Shown piece by piece: positions 25,040-31,904 of a DNA stretch of 64,000 bases. The notes beneath the pieces were generated by a model. It saw only the letters and a program-made list of their open reading frames with translations, had not been told where the DNA came from and ran no database searches. How positions within the stretch are numbered: position 1 is the first letter of the stretch; every line of letters begins with the position of its first letter. Source of the DNA: JAFGDI01 sp963662515 (GTDB lineage: Bacteria > Planctomycetota > Phycisphaerae > Sedimentisphaerales > SM23-30); assembly GCA_963662515.1 (NCBI GenBank), contig OY759675.1, positions 186,001-250,000 of the forward strand, given 5' to 3'. The position numbers and the translations under genes are program-made.

Positions 25040-25624
25040 ATGAAGAAGTTTTTTGCTTTTGTTGTTGCTATGGCTATGACTGTTGCTGCTAATGCTGATT
25101 TGATTAGTTTTAAAATCGCTGATGATGCGAAGTCTTTTGATGTTGTGGCTGATGCTTTAGTTGTTGGTGCTACTTTCACAATTAGTGGTGCAGATATTGA
25201 TTTTGCAAGTGCTGTTGTGGAAGACTATGCAACAGCTAGAGGTGTTCAGTTCCCTAACGGTGTATATGAGGGTGGCCCACTGAAGTATTTAGTGGCACCT
25301 GCTTATGATGCTGGCAGACCGGGTTGGTATTCATTTGCTACTGGTCTTCCTGAGAACGAAGGCGATGTTCCAGCTGATGCTTACACACTTATGAGTGGTT
25401 TTGCTCTCGCGGACATGACAGATCTTTCTTTCTCAAAAGATGCTAACGGTGCTATTGCTGAGATCGTTCTTAGTTTGGCAAATGGTAGCTATTCAAATGC
25501 TGATGTAACACTTTCATCAGCAGTTTCACCTTATACTACTTCAATTTACTTGGTACCTGAGCCAATGACCATGGCCCTTCTCGGTCTTGGTGGTCTGGTA
25601 GCAGCTCGTCGTCGTAATGCCTAA
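25040..25624 (+). CDS. Small PEP-CTERM secreted protein
   Basis: 194 residues. Signal peptide 1-19 (MKKFF...ANA). The C-terminus is VPEPMTMALLGLGGLVAARR followed by RNA, a canonical PEP-CTERM tail. The middle has no recognised domain; its first ~60 residues echo the start of the upstream protein (hydrophobic strands with D/A-rich turns). The gene follows the dockerin-like gene closely, has AAGGAGAA before the ATG, and ends in a very strong terminator. Cell-surface delivery by exosortase is inferred from the tail. Confidence 0.9.
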   Translation: MKKFFAFVVAMAMTVAANADLISFKIADDAKSFDVVADALVVGATFTISGADIDFASAVVEDYATARGVQFPNGVYEGGPLKYLVAPAYDAGRPGWYSFATGLPENEGDVPADAYTLMSGFALADMTDLSFSKDANGAIAEIVLSLANGSYSNADVTLSSAVSPYTTSIYLVPEPMTMALLGLGGLVAARRRNA

Positions 25625-25688
25625 TTGGTTTACGAAGTGATAGCTAATAGCTAGATAGTACGCTTAAGAGGCGTATTACAAAAACACA

Positions 25689-25728
25689 AAAACGGCGTGG
25701 ATCGCAAGGTCCACGCCGTTTTCTTTTT
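25689..25728 (+). terminator. Terminator of the dockerin/PEP-CTERM pair
   Basis: AAAACGGCGTGGA (25689-25701) pairs perfectly with TCCACGCCGTTTT (25710-25722), followed by CTTTTT. Confidence 0.95.
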
Positions 25729-25756
25729 AAATTGAATATAAGAGGATATTAATTTG

Positions 25757-25882
25757 AACCACAGAGTCACAGAGTTCACAGAGGTTTTAGAGAATTTTAT
25801 TTAAGAATAGTATAAATCGTAACAGTTATAAATATTTGTTTTTTAATAATTTAACTCTGTGTGTCTCTGTGTCTCTGTGGTT
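25757..25882. repeat. GxxExxY-flanking repeat family 2, left copy
   Basis: Starts AACCACAGAGTCACAGAG and ends GTCTCTGTGTCTCTGTGGTT, an imperfect inverted repeat with an AT-rich interior. Its first ~45 bases match the right copy at 26343. Confidence 0.85.
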
Positions 25883-25899
25883 TAAAAATATTAAATTTG

Positions 25900-25927
25900 A
25901 ACCACAGAGTCACAGAGGACACCGAGT
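25900..25927. repeat. GxxExxY-flanking repeat family 2, partial copy abutting the gene
   Basis: AACCACAGAGTCACAGAGGA followed by CACCGAG, ending three bases before the stop codon of the minus-strand GxxExxY gene. Confidence 0.8.
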
Positions 25928-25930
25928 TTC

Positions 25931-26302
25931 TTAAATTTTAAATCTTGTTATGCCTTCTACGAGCCTGGTGACATTGAAATTAATTAATAACCCTGTGCTT
26001 ACGCCCGTAAGTTTCATATATGTAAGTATCTGTGCCTTACATACATCATGGACTTTATCTACAGCTTTAAGTTCAATGATCAGTTTATCCGGTATGACAA
26101 TATCTGCTCTATACCCACAATCCAGATTCAGGCCCTTATAGCTTACCGGAATTTGATATTCAGTCAGACAATCGATACTTTGCAGTTTTAATTCATGGGA
26201 TAAACATTTTTCATAAGCAGATTCAAGTAAACCTGGCCCCAATGCCTTATGAACTTCAATAGCACAGCCAATGATTTTTTCGGTGAGTGGATCTCTGTCC
26301 AT
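25931..26302 (-). CDS. GxxExxY protein (PD-(D/E)xK nuclease-like), locus 2
   Basis: 123 residues with the family motif GLLESAY (~24-30), followed by YRADIVIPDKLIIELKAV (~64-81) giving the D and ExK nuclease-like residues, and the C-terminal TGLLINFN. GAGG lies 8 nt before the ATG. It diverges strongly from locus 1 (22953) in sequence, and its flanking repeats are unrelated in sequence (CACAGAG type rather than CACGAAG type), yet the architecture is the same: an AACCAC-starting tract at both ends. Biochemical function of the family is not established. Confidence 0.88.
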   Translation of the reverse strand: MDRDPLTEKIIGCAIEVHKALGPGLLESAYEKCLSHELKLQSIDCLTEYQIPVSYKGLNLDCGYRADIVIPDKLIIELKAVDKVHDVCKAQILTYMKLTGVSTGLLINFNVTRLVEGITRFKI

Positions 26303-26342
26303 ATGCCATACCTCAAAATTAAAAGTTAATAATTAGAATTTA

Positions 26343-26454
26343 AACCACAGAGTCACAGAGAGCACAGAGGTTTTAAGAGAATACTTTAAATAATATTTTT
26401 ATAAATTATTATATTCCAGTATCTTATCTCTGTGCACTCTGTGACTCTGTGGTT
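26343..26454. repeat. GxxExxY-flanking repeat family 2, right copy
   Basis: Starts AACCACAGAGTCACAGAGAG and ends CTCTGTGACTCTGTGGTT. It is an imperfect inverted repeat with an AT-rich interior, upstream of the minus-strand gene. A decayed terminal fragment (CTCTGTAACTCTATGGTTC) lies at 26562-26580. Confidence 0.85.
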
Positions 26455-26689
26455 CAAATTAACCTTCCCCTATATTGATTCAAAAATAATAATCAATTCT
26501 AGTTCACCATGATATATATGCAAGAAATTTCCCTATAAATATAAATGTCTTCCTCTGTACTCTCTGTAACTCTATGGTTCAAATTCTTTGAGGTTTTTAT
26601 TGATCGGGGATTGGGTTGGTTGTTTTATTGTGGGTGGCGTAGTGTTTTTTCTGGGTGATGGTATTTTCTGGCAGATGGGTATTATTTAC

Positions 26690-26717
26690 TAATTTACACC
26701 CCGGCATTTACCGATAA
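26690..26717 (+). promoter_or_regulatory. Possible sigma28-like promoter
   Basis: TAATTTAC at 26690, twelve bases, then ACCGATAA at 26710. It shares CACC, CGG, TTTACC, GATA and GTA blocks with 17447-17477. It lies ~65 nt before the lipoprotein gene. Tentative. Confidence 0.35.
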
Positions 26718-26781
26718 GTATCTCCGGTACTAAAAGTATTTAGTAAGAAAGATTTATTGGACCTTATTCGGAGTAGTGATA

Positions 26782-26970
26782 ATGAAGAAGTTATTATTTA
26801 TATCTGTTTTTGCCCTTGCCTTTGCAAGCTCTGGCTGCCAGAATGCTGAATTGGATAATTGCAAGTCTGAGAATGCAGAATTGAGAGAAAAGAATCAGTA
26901 TTTGGAACAACAGATGGGGGAGTCGTTAAAAGTAATTGAAGCACTTGGTCAAAAAATTGGTCAGAAGTAA
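26782..26970 (+). CDS. Small Lpp-like lipoprotein
   Basis: 62 residues from the ATG at 26782 (GGAG eight nt upstream; the GTG two codons earlier is rejected). A lipoprotein signal ends in ASSGC (Cys ~19). The remaining ~43 residues form a heptad-like coiled coil: AELDNCKSENAELREKNQ and YLEQQMGESLKVIEALG. It resembles Braun-type or coiled-coil lipoproteins in size and form but lacks a C-terminal Lys attachment context that I can confirm. The next gene starts 17 nt downstream, so the two form an operon. Confidence 0.75.
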   Translation: MKKLLFISVFALAFASSGCQNAELDNCKSENAELREKNQYLEQQMGESLKVIEALGQKIGQK

Positions 26971-26987
26971 TAATCAAAGGAGTTGAT

Positions 26988-28538
26988 ATGAGTAATATAA
27001 TTAAATATCTATTTTGTTTAGGTATTATGTGCGTTTCGGCTTTTGCACAATTATCTATACATCTTGATGGGACAGATGTGTCGGAATCTAATGCTGATAG
27101 TTCTGGTTCTCTCGGTATTGGTGTATATCTTAATGAAGGTGATTCATGTTTTGGTCACACTTTGTTAATAAAAGTGTCTCAGGGTTCAGTTAACGCCGAA
27201 AATATGGAAGTTGAAATTGATTTTGCAATCAACACATCTGTTATTGGTGCGTCTTCGGGGTCAATGGTAAGGATTAGTGGTGGCACACTTTTTGGCGATG
27301 CGCCGGTTGGACCTGGATATATTGCAGACAATATAGTTTACGACTTTGAAGGTGCAACAGGTGATGTTGTAATTACTTTAGAAGCTATTGCTGGTGGTAC
27401 AACATTAAACGGTGTAGCATTAACCCAAAATACAATCCTCGACACCGTAACTATCCATCACCCGGCAGGTAATAATGACGACGACACACCGGTGTGGACG
27501 CTGCTCTGTGAGAGTGCCGGTCGTTATGCTGAGAATGGCAGTGTGGAATATGATTCCGAGGTAGGCCAGGGCGATGTTGTGACGGTGGTAGCTATGCCGG
27601 ACGAGGGCTATCGGGTACAGCGTTGGCAGGGAGTAGATGGTCGTGAGCCAGGCAATGAGCAGGAGGTAACGATCAAGAAGGACAATCAGCGTGTGCGTGT
27701 CTATTTTGAGCCGATCCCAGAGAGTAAGGTAACCAAGGCAATGTTCAAGGCGGGTAAGAGCCGCGGTTTGGACAGCTTTACGATAAGCGGCGTATTGGGT
27801 ATGAGTTATGACGATATAGAAGAAGGCGCCTCGCTGCTGGTTGAGATATTGAATGATGAAGATGAACTGCTGTTCAGTGAAGAGCTCGCAGCCGATGCCG
27901 AGGGAATGCGAGTTAACTGGCCGGTCGGATTCAGCTATATGAATAAGAATATGGATGATGGCCATTTGAATATGGTAAAATATTCGTTCAAGACAGGAGC
28001 CTTGAGCCTGGGCGCGGTTAAGCAGGATCTGAGCGGCTGGTACAGTCCGCTGACCTTGCGAGTGAGCCTGGGAGCAGCGAGTGCCGAAGTGGTAATGTAC
28101 GATGGCGATGATGAAGAAGGAACCGATGTGATAAATGGCCGCGGATATATGCCCGGGGTATTTATGGCCGGCCTGACCGATGCCGTTACGGTTGACAGTT
28201 ACAGCGATAAGGCTAAGGTCGATCGTGAAACTGAGATGGAGCTGTACAGCGGCTTTGTCAAGGGCCGGGTCGTTACCGCCGGCGATGCTGCGACGGTAAC
28301 AGGCTTTACGGTAATGACCGGCGGATATACCAGTGAAGTATTACCGCTGACTAAGGCGAAAAAGGGTAATAAGTACACCTTTAAGCGGGCAAAGGGCGAA
28401 GACGGACCCGACAGCCCGATCAGCAGTGCAACTTTTGACTTTGATACCTGTACCTATATGGTCAGATATACCAAAGGCGATTTCGGCGATATTGAAGACC
28501 GCGAGTTCGAGCTGGAATTTAGCTGGAACGAAGAATAA
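26988..28538 (+). CDS. Secreted protein with InlB-B-repeat-like module; composition mosaic
   Basis: 516 residues. Signal peptide 1-20 (MSNIIKYL...AFA). Residues ~20-150 form an acidic beta domain of unknown type. Residues ~165-245 resemble a divergent InlB B-repeat (GSVEYDSEVGQGDVVTVVAM, EGYRVQRWQG, VRVYFEP). The C-terminal ~260 residues are unrecognised beta-rich sequence with many D/E/G turns. AAAGGAG lies five bases before the ATG. Base composition changes abruptly near 27430: AT-rich codons before, GC-rich after, suggesting a join of two sequence sources. No anchor is visible. A hairpin using a REP-like repeat follows. Confidence 0.72.
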   Translation: MSNIIKYLFCLGIMCVSAFAQLSIHLDGTDVSESNADSSGSLGIGVYLNEGDSCFGHTLLIKVSQGSVNAENMEVEIDFAINTSVIGASSGSMVRISGGTLFGDAPVGPGYIADNIVYDFEGATGDVVITLEAIAGGTTLNGVALTQNTILDTVTIHHPAGNNDDDTPVWTLLCESAGRYAENGSVEYDSEVGQGDVVTVVAMPDEGYRVQRWQGVDGREPGNEQEVTIKKDNQRVRVYFEPIPESKVTKAMFKAGKSRGLDSFTISGVLGMSYDDIEEGASLLVEILNDEDELLFSEELAADAEGMRVNWPVGFSYMNKNMDDGHLNMVKYSFKTGALSLGAVKQDLSGWYSPLTLRVSLGAASAEVVMYDGDDEEGTDVINGRGYMPGVFMAGLTDAVTVDSYSDKAKVDRETEMELYSGFVKGRVVTAGDAATVTGFTVMTGGYTSEVLPLTKAKKGNKYTFKRAKGEDGPDSPISSATFDFDTCTYMVRYTKGDFGDIEDREFELEFSWNEE

Positions 28539-28543
28539 CCCGA

Positions 28544-28599
28544 AGGTTTAAGAGTTCCGAGCTTTAGTCGGTTCTCTAGTCATGAGCGAAGCGAATACC
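28544..28599 (-). repeat. REP-like repeat, inverted copy R2
   Basis: GGTTTAAGAGTTCCGAGC followed by TTTAGTCGGTTCTCTAG and CATGAGCGAAGCGAATACC. It is the reverse complement of the units at 28730 and 29487, beginning about six bases after the stop of the 516-residue gene. Confidence 0.82.
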
Positions 28600-28649
28600 T
28601 TACTTTCCCAGATAATGGTAAAAGAGTAAGAGTTTCGCTTCGCTTTTTT
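28585..28649 (+). terminator. Terminator formed partly by the REP-like repeat
   Basis: AGCGAAGCGAA (28585-28595) pairs with TTCGCTTCGCT (28634-28644), followed by a T run to 28649. The 38-base loop is long. Confidence 0.55.
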
Positions 28650-28711
28650 GTTTATGGATTGACTGAAGATTTCGTATATTTATTTATTGAGTTAAAATGA
28701 ATAGAGAATAA

Positions 28712-28801
28712 GCCCTTCGGGCTGTTTTTGGTATTCGCTGCGCTCATGCTTTAAAGAACCGACTGAAGCTCGGAACTCTTAAGGCTCGCTGCGCTCGCGT
28801 T
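28712..28801 (+). repeat. REP-like repeat R3, downstream of the transposase gene
   Basis: Opens with a GCCC-TTC-GGGC hairpin and T run, then GGTATTCGCTGCGCTCATGC, TTTAAAGAACCGACTGAAGC and CGGAACTCTTAAGGC, ending CTCGCTGCGCTCGCGTT. It differs from R4 (29470-29558) by one base insertion. The RAYT stop codon (complement of 28800-28802) lies at its end. Confidence 0.92.
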
Positions 28802-29405
28802 AATCTATATCCCAGTTATCGCCGTAGCTGGTGATTGGGTAATTGTGCCATTTATTGAGAGCGAAGTCATGGCCAACTTCCTTTAGGTAGGAGCGGGCAC
28901 TGGAAAATGGCCAGTCTTGCCATTTATCGACATAGCCATGTTTGACCGGGTTGTGATGGATATAATTGACACTCGACCAGAAATGCGACTCGCAACGCAT
29001 AGCTCGCTCAATGCAATTATGCCACACCTTTCTACCTTCGGCCTGCTCGTCATGATTCCATAATCTACTCGTCCGGCCGTGCAATAGTCTGATCTGATAT
29101 CTGAGCTCAGGCATAATGTCGGTATGTAATAGTAAGTGATAGTGATTTGGTAAAAGACACCAGCATCTGATCCTGTCAGAATGGCTGGCACAAACCTCCA
29201 GCAGCTCATTGCAAAATCGGGCCATTCGGTCAGAATTGTAACCTATATGACATTTATGCTCATAACAAGCAGCAGTGAGTATATACCATGCCCCCTTACC
29301 GTGCATATCAAAATGAGGAGGAGAGTGCCAGGGGAAAGGCTTAATGTATCTGTCAACAAAGGCCGTTTCTCGTTCCGGGGCCGTCATTTTTCGCCAATCA
29401 TACAT
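28800..29405 (-). CDS. RAYT-like transposase (Y1/IS200-type superfamily)
   Basis: 201 residues. It has the HUH nuclease motif in LLPNHYHLLL (~84-93) and the typical C-terminal segment SVNYIHHNPVKHGYVDKWQD (~142-161) with WPFSSARSY. This is the REP-associated/IS200-like single-strand transposase group. No tyrosine is evident in the GRTSRLWNHDEQ stretch where a nucleophile Tyr might be expected. The gene sits between two near-identical direct repeats that contain imperfect palindromes. A promoter-like TTGACT-N18-TATCCT lies just upstream with no Shine-Dalgarno sequence. RAYTs are thought to mobilise REP sequences in trans. Confidence 0.85.
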   Translation of the reverse strand: MYDWRKMTAPERETAFVDRYIKPFPWHSPPHFDMHGKGAWYILTAACYEHKCHIGYNSDRMARFCNELLEVCASHSDRIRCWCLLPNHYHLLLHTDIMPELRYQIRLLHGRTSRLWNHDEQAEGRKVWHNCIERAMRCESHFWSSVNYIHHNPVKHGYVDKWQDWPFSSARSYLKEVGHDFALNKWHNYPITSYGDNWDID

Positions 29406-29469
29406 ACAGAAGGATATGAAGTCAGGCGGGAAAAAGTCAAGAGGTGTGAGAGTATTTTATTATTTTTCT

Positions 29470-29558
29470 GCCCTTCGGGCTGTTTTGGTATTCGCTGCGC
29501 TCATGCTTTAAAGAACCGACTGAAGCTCGGAACTCTTAAGGCTCGCTGCGCTCGCGTT
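29470..29558 (+). repeat. REP-like repeat R4, upstream of the transposase gene
   Basis: 89 bp, identical to R3 except for one fewer T after the GCCC-TTC-GGGC hairpin. It lies 65 bases before the transposase start. With R3 it frames the gene as direct repeats. Confidence 0.92.
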
Positions 29559-29750
29559 CACGCTTTAAGAGTACCACGCTTCAGGGCTTGTTGCCCAGAA
29601 GAAATATACTGTTTTTCGCATAACTATTATGCTAATATGCTCAACATAACCAGCAATGCTACACTAAGAATCACAAGCAAGGATGCTTGTGCTACCTTTG
29701 GGCAACACGCCCTTCAGGTGGTTCTCTAGTCATGAGCAAAGCGAATACCT
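29559..29750 (-). repeat. REP-like repeat R5 split by the 129-bp element
   Basis: CGCTTTAAGAGTACCACGC before the element and GGTGGTTCTCTAGTCATGAG with CAAAGCGAATACC after it together give one inverted REP-like unit like R2. The element lies between CCAC and GTGG, which would be the arms of the central hairpin. Confidence 0.75.
29584..29712. mobile_element. 129-bp MITE-like element, copy 1
   Basis: Terminal inverted repeats GGGCTTGTTGCCCA and TGGGCAACACGCCC (one mismatch). It is flanked by TTCA on both sides. Internal hairpins are GCATAA/TTATGC and CACAAGCA-AGGA-TGCTTGTG. It encodes no protein. Copy 2 at 31698 is the same length and differs at about six positions by eye. Confidence 0.85.
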
Positions 29751-29905
29751 TACTTCAAGCTCTTACGGGTGGATTTTGGTTGTTATGAGGTTGGATTGGT
29801 ATTAGAATGTAACTTATGGTGTGTAATAAGTGTAGAATAACAGAAATGAATATTGGCGGAATGAGTCAGTTTTAATATAACTTCGTATAGATAAGGGGTT
29901 TAGTG

Positions 29906-30373
29906 ATGAGTGAAGAATCAGTGCAAAATATGTTGAAGCCTGAGGTGGTGTGGTTTTTGTTGGGCGTATTGATGATCTTTTGCGAGATGTTCATGCCGGG
30001 GCTGGTAATAATCTTTTTTGGCGCTGGTGCGATTTTGACGGCTTTGTGCTGTATGCTGCTGGGCATTTCACTGAATGTTCAGTTGGTAATATTCGGCGTG
30101 TCGTCGGTGGCAATGCTGCTGCTGTTACGAAATACGGTGAAGAAGGTCTTTGTCGGCCAGAAGGTACGAGAAGGCTCCGAGATGCCGGTGAGTATATCGG
30201 AGTTTATCGGCAGTCGCGGTACGGTAGTGGAAAAGATAGATGCCCGGCTGGGCGGTCGCATCGAACTCAATGGTTCTGAATGGAAAGCACAGAGTCAGCA
30301 GGAGATCGCAGTGGGTATGCCGGTGGTGGTGATCGGCCAGGATAATCTGACATTGATCGTCAAGGCGGTCTGA
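29906..30373 (+). CDS. NfeD-like membrane protein
   Basis: 155 residues from the ATG at 29906 (AAGGGG upstream; the GTG one codon earlier is rejected). Three hydrophobic segments (~12-30, 32-52, 56-74) precede a soluble OB-fold-like domain (~95-155) with FIGSRGTVVEKIDARLGG and a GMPVVVIGQDNLTLIV end. This is the short NfeD form, normally encoded next to an SPFH/stomatin gene, as here (188 nt downstream). The pair is thought to form membrane microdomain assemblies. The protease-like domain of long NfeD is absent. Confidence 0.9.
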   Translation: MSEESVQNMLKPEVVWFLLGVLMIFCEMFMPGLVIIFFGAGAILTALCCMLLGISLNVQLVIFGVSSVAMLLLLRNTVKKVFVGQKVREGSEMPVSISEFIGSRGTVVEKIDARLGGRIELNGSEWKAQSQQEIAVGMPVVVIGQDNLTLIVKAV

Positions 30374-30561
30374 AGAGAATGTGAAATGTTGCCAGTTATA
30401 ATTATGAGACGGTGTTATACCTAAGGAGTATGATATAAACCTGATCGCTATTATGTAACTGGTTTATTGTAACTATTAACATCCCGGCCTGCAGTGCAAA
30501 TTCATTAGTGAACAGTATAAAAAGATAAGTCGGGAAATAAAAGACGAAAGGTAACAAGCAG

Positions 30562-31548
30562 ATGGAAAATATGTTAGCAGCACAGGTTAGTCCCTGGACG
30601 ATAATATTTTTAGGTATTGTCGTAACGGTGGTCGTATTATTCTTTAAGGTGGTGCGAATTGTACCGCAGCGGTCGGCAATGATAGTTGAGCGATTGGGAA
30701 AATATCAGCAGACGCTGGAAGCCGGTATGCATATATTAGTGCCGTTCATTGACAGAGTGGCTTATACTCATACACTTAAGGAGCAGGCAGTTGATGTGCC
30801 GCCCCAGACCTGTATAACCAAAGATAATATCTCGGTTGAAGTTGACGGTGTGTTGTATATGCAGGTGGTTGACCCGCAGCGAGCCTCTTATGGCATTAAT
30901 AATTATCGGTTCGCATCAATACAGCTGGCCCAGACGACCATGCGTAGCGTAATGGGTAAGCTGGACCTGGATAAGACCTTTGAAGAGCGCGAGTCGATCA
31001 ATCATCTGATCGTTAATGCAGTTGACAAGGCATCAGAGCCGTGGGGTGTTAAGGTCACTCGCTATGAGGTTAAAAATATTGTACCACCGCCAAGTATAAA
31101 AGATGCAATGGAAAAGCAGATGAAGGCCGAGCGCGAAAAGCGGGCGACTATCGCCGAGTCTGAAGGTTATCGTCAGAGTCAGATCAATCGTGCCGAAGGT
31201 GAGAAGCAGGAAGTTATCGCCCAGTCCGAGGCAGAGAAGCAAAAGCAGATCAATATCTCTGAGGGTAATAAGATCAAGCAGATCAATATGGCTGAAGGTG
31301 AGGCCGAAGCAATATTGCGGGTAGCGCGTGCCAAGGCCGAAGGTATCCGCGAGATAGCTCAGTCATTGAACGAGACCGGCGGCCTGGAAGCGGTGAATAT
31401 GCGGATCGCAGAACGCTATCTGGATGAATTTGGCAAGCTGGCCCAGACTAATAATACAATGATAATACCGACCGACCTGGCCGATATCGCCGGGGTGGTT
31501 AAGGCAGCGACCAGCGTAATAGTCAAAAGCGAAAAGCCGAGCAAATAA
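30562..31548 (+). CDS. SPFH/Band-7 stomatin-like protein (paraslipin/QmcA group)
   Basis: 328 residues: one N-terminal membrane segment (~14-32), then the Band-7 domain beginning VVRIVPQRSAMIVERLGKYQ (~33-52). Characteristic blocks follow: GMHILVPFIDRVAYTHTLKE (~57), ASYGINNYRFASIQLAQTTM (~115) and EVKNIVPPPSIKDAMEKQMK (~168). A long Glu/Lys/Gln-rich coiled coil (~185-265) has KQKQINISEGNKIKQINMAE. These proteins oligomerise as rings on the membrane. The NfeD gene upstream is the usual partner. Confidence 0.94.
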   Translation: MENMLAAQVSPWTIIFLGIVVTVVVLFFKVVRIVPQRSAMIVERLGKYQQTLEAGMHILVPFIDRVAYTHTLKEQAVDVPPQTCITKDNISVEVDGVLYMQVVDPQRASYGINNYRFASIQLAQTTMRSVMGKLDLDKTFEERESINHLIVNAVDKASEPWGVKVTRYEVKNIVPPPSIKDAMEKQMKAEREKRATIAESEGYRQSQINRAEGEKQEVIAQSEAEKQKQINISEGNKIKQINMAEGEAEAILRVARAKAEGIREIAQSLNETGGLEAVNMRIAERYLDEFGKLAQTNNTMIIPTDLADIAGVVKAATSVIVKSEKPSK

Positions 31549-31697
31549 GAGCGGTTTAAGTAAGGCAATGAAATCAAGGCGAATATTCTGGCGAGTCTGG
31601 GGTATTCGCTTTTTTTGTTATCGTGCTGTAAGAGTTCAAACCGTAAGAGTTCAAACTTTAGTTTACTAAGATTAAGAAGATTAATTAGCAGGCTGAA
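31549..31697. repeat. Degenerate REP-like fragments
   Basis: GGGGTATTCGC at 31599 and several TAAGAGTTCAAAC pieces resemble fragments of the REP-like unit. They occupy the gap between the SPFH gene and the second 129-bp element. Confidence 0.45.
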
Positions 31698-31826
31698 GGG
31701 CTTGTTGCCCAGAAGAAACATACTGTTTTTCGCATAACCATTATGCCAATATGCTCAACATAACCAGCAATGCAACACTAAGAATCACAAGCAAGGATGC
31801 TTGTGCTACCTTTGGGCAACAAGTCC
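31698..31826. mobile_element. 129-bp MITE-like element, copy 2
   Basis: Terminal inverted repeats GGGCTTGTTGCCCA and TGGGCAACAAGTCC (one mismatch). It is flanked by TGAA on both sides, within GGC-TGAA-GCC, which would be a small hairpin. Same internal hairpins and orientation as copy 1. Confidence 0.85.
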
Positions 31827-31868
31827 TGAAGCCTGAACTCTTACGGGGAACTCTTATGCGGAAGTGTC

Positions 31869-31897
31869 TTGTAGTTCTGGTTGGTTGTGTGTAAAAT
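31869..31897 (+). promoter_or_regulatory. Promoter for a leaderless kinase transcript
   Basis: TTGTAG at 31869, a 17-nt spacer and TAAAAT at 31892; the kinase ATG begins eight bases after the -10 box. No Shine-Dalgarno sequence is present. Confidence 0.55.
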
Positions 31898-31904
31898 ATG
31901 GTAT

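Noticed and set aside
25757..26580. CRISPR array made of CACAGAG repeats
   Set aside because: The short CACAGAG tandem pieces are low-complexity parts of terminal repeats, not 25-40-bp direct repeats with unique spacers.
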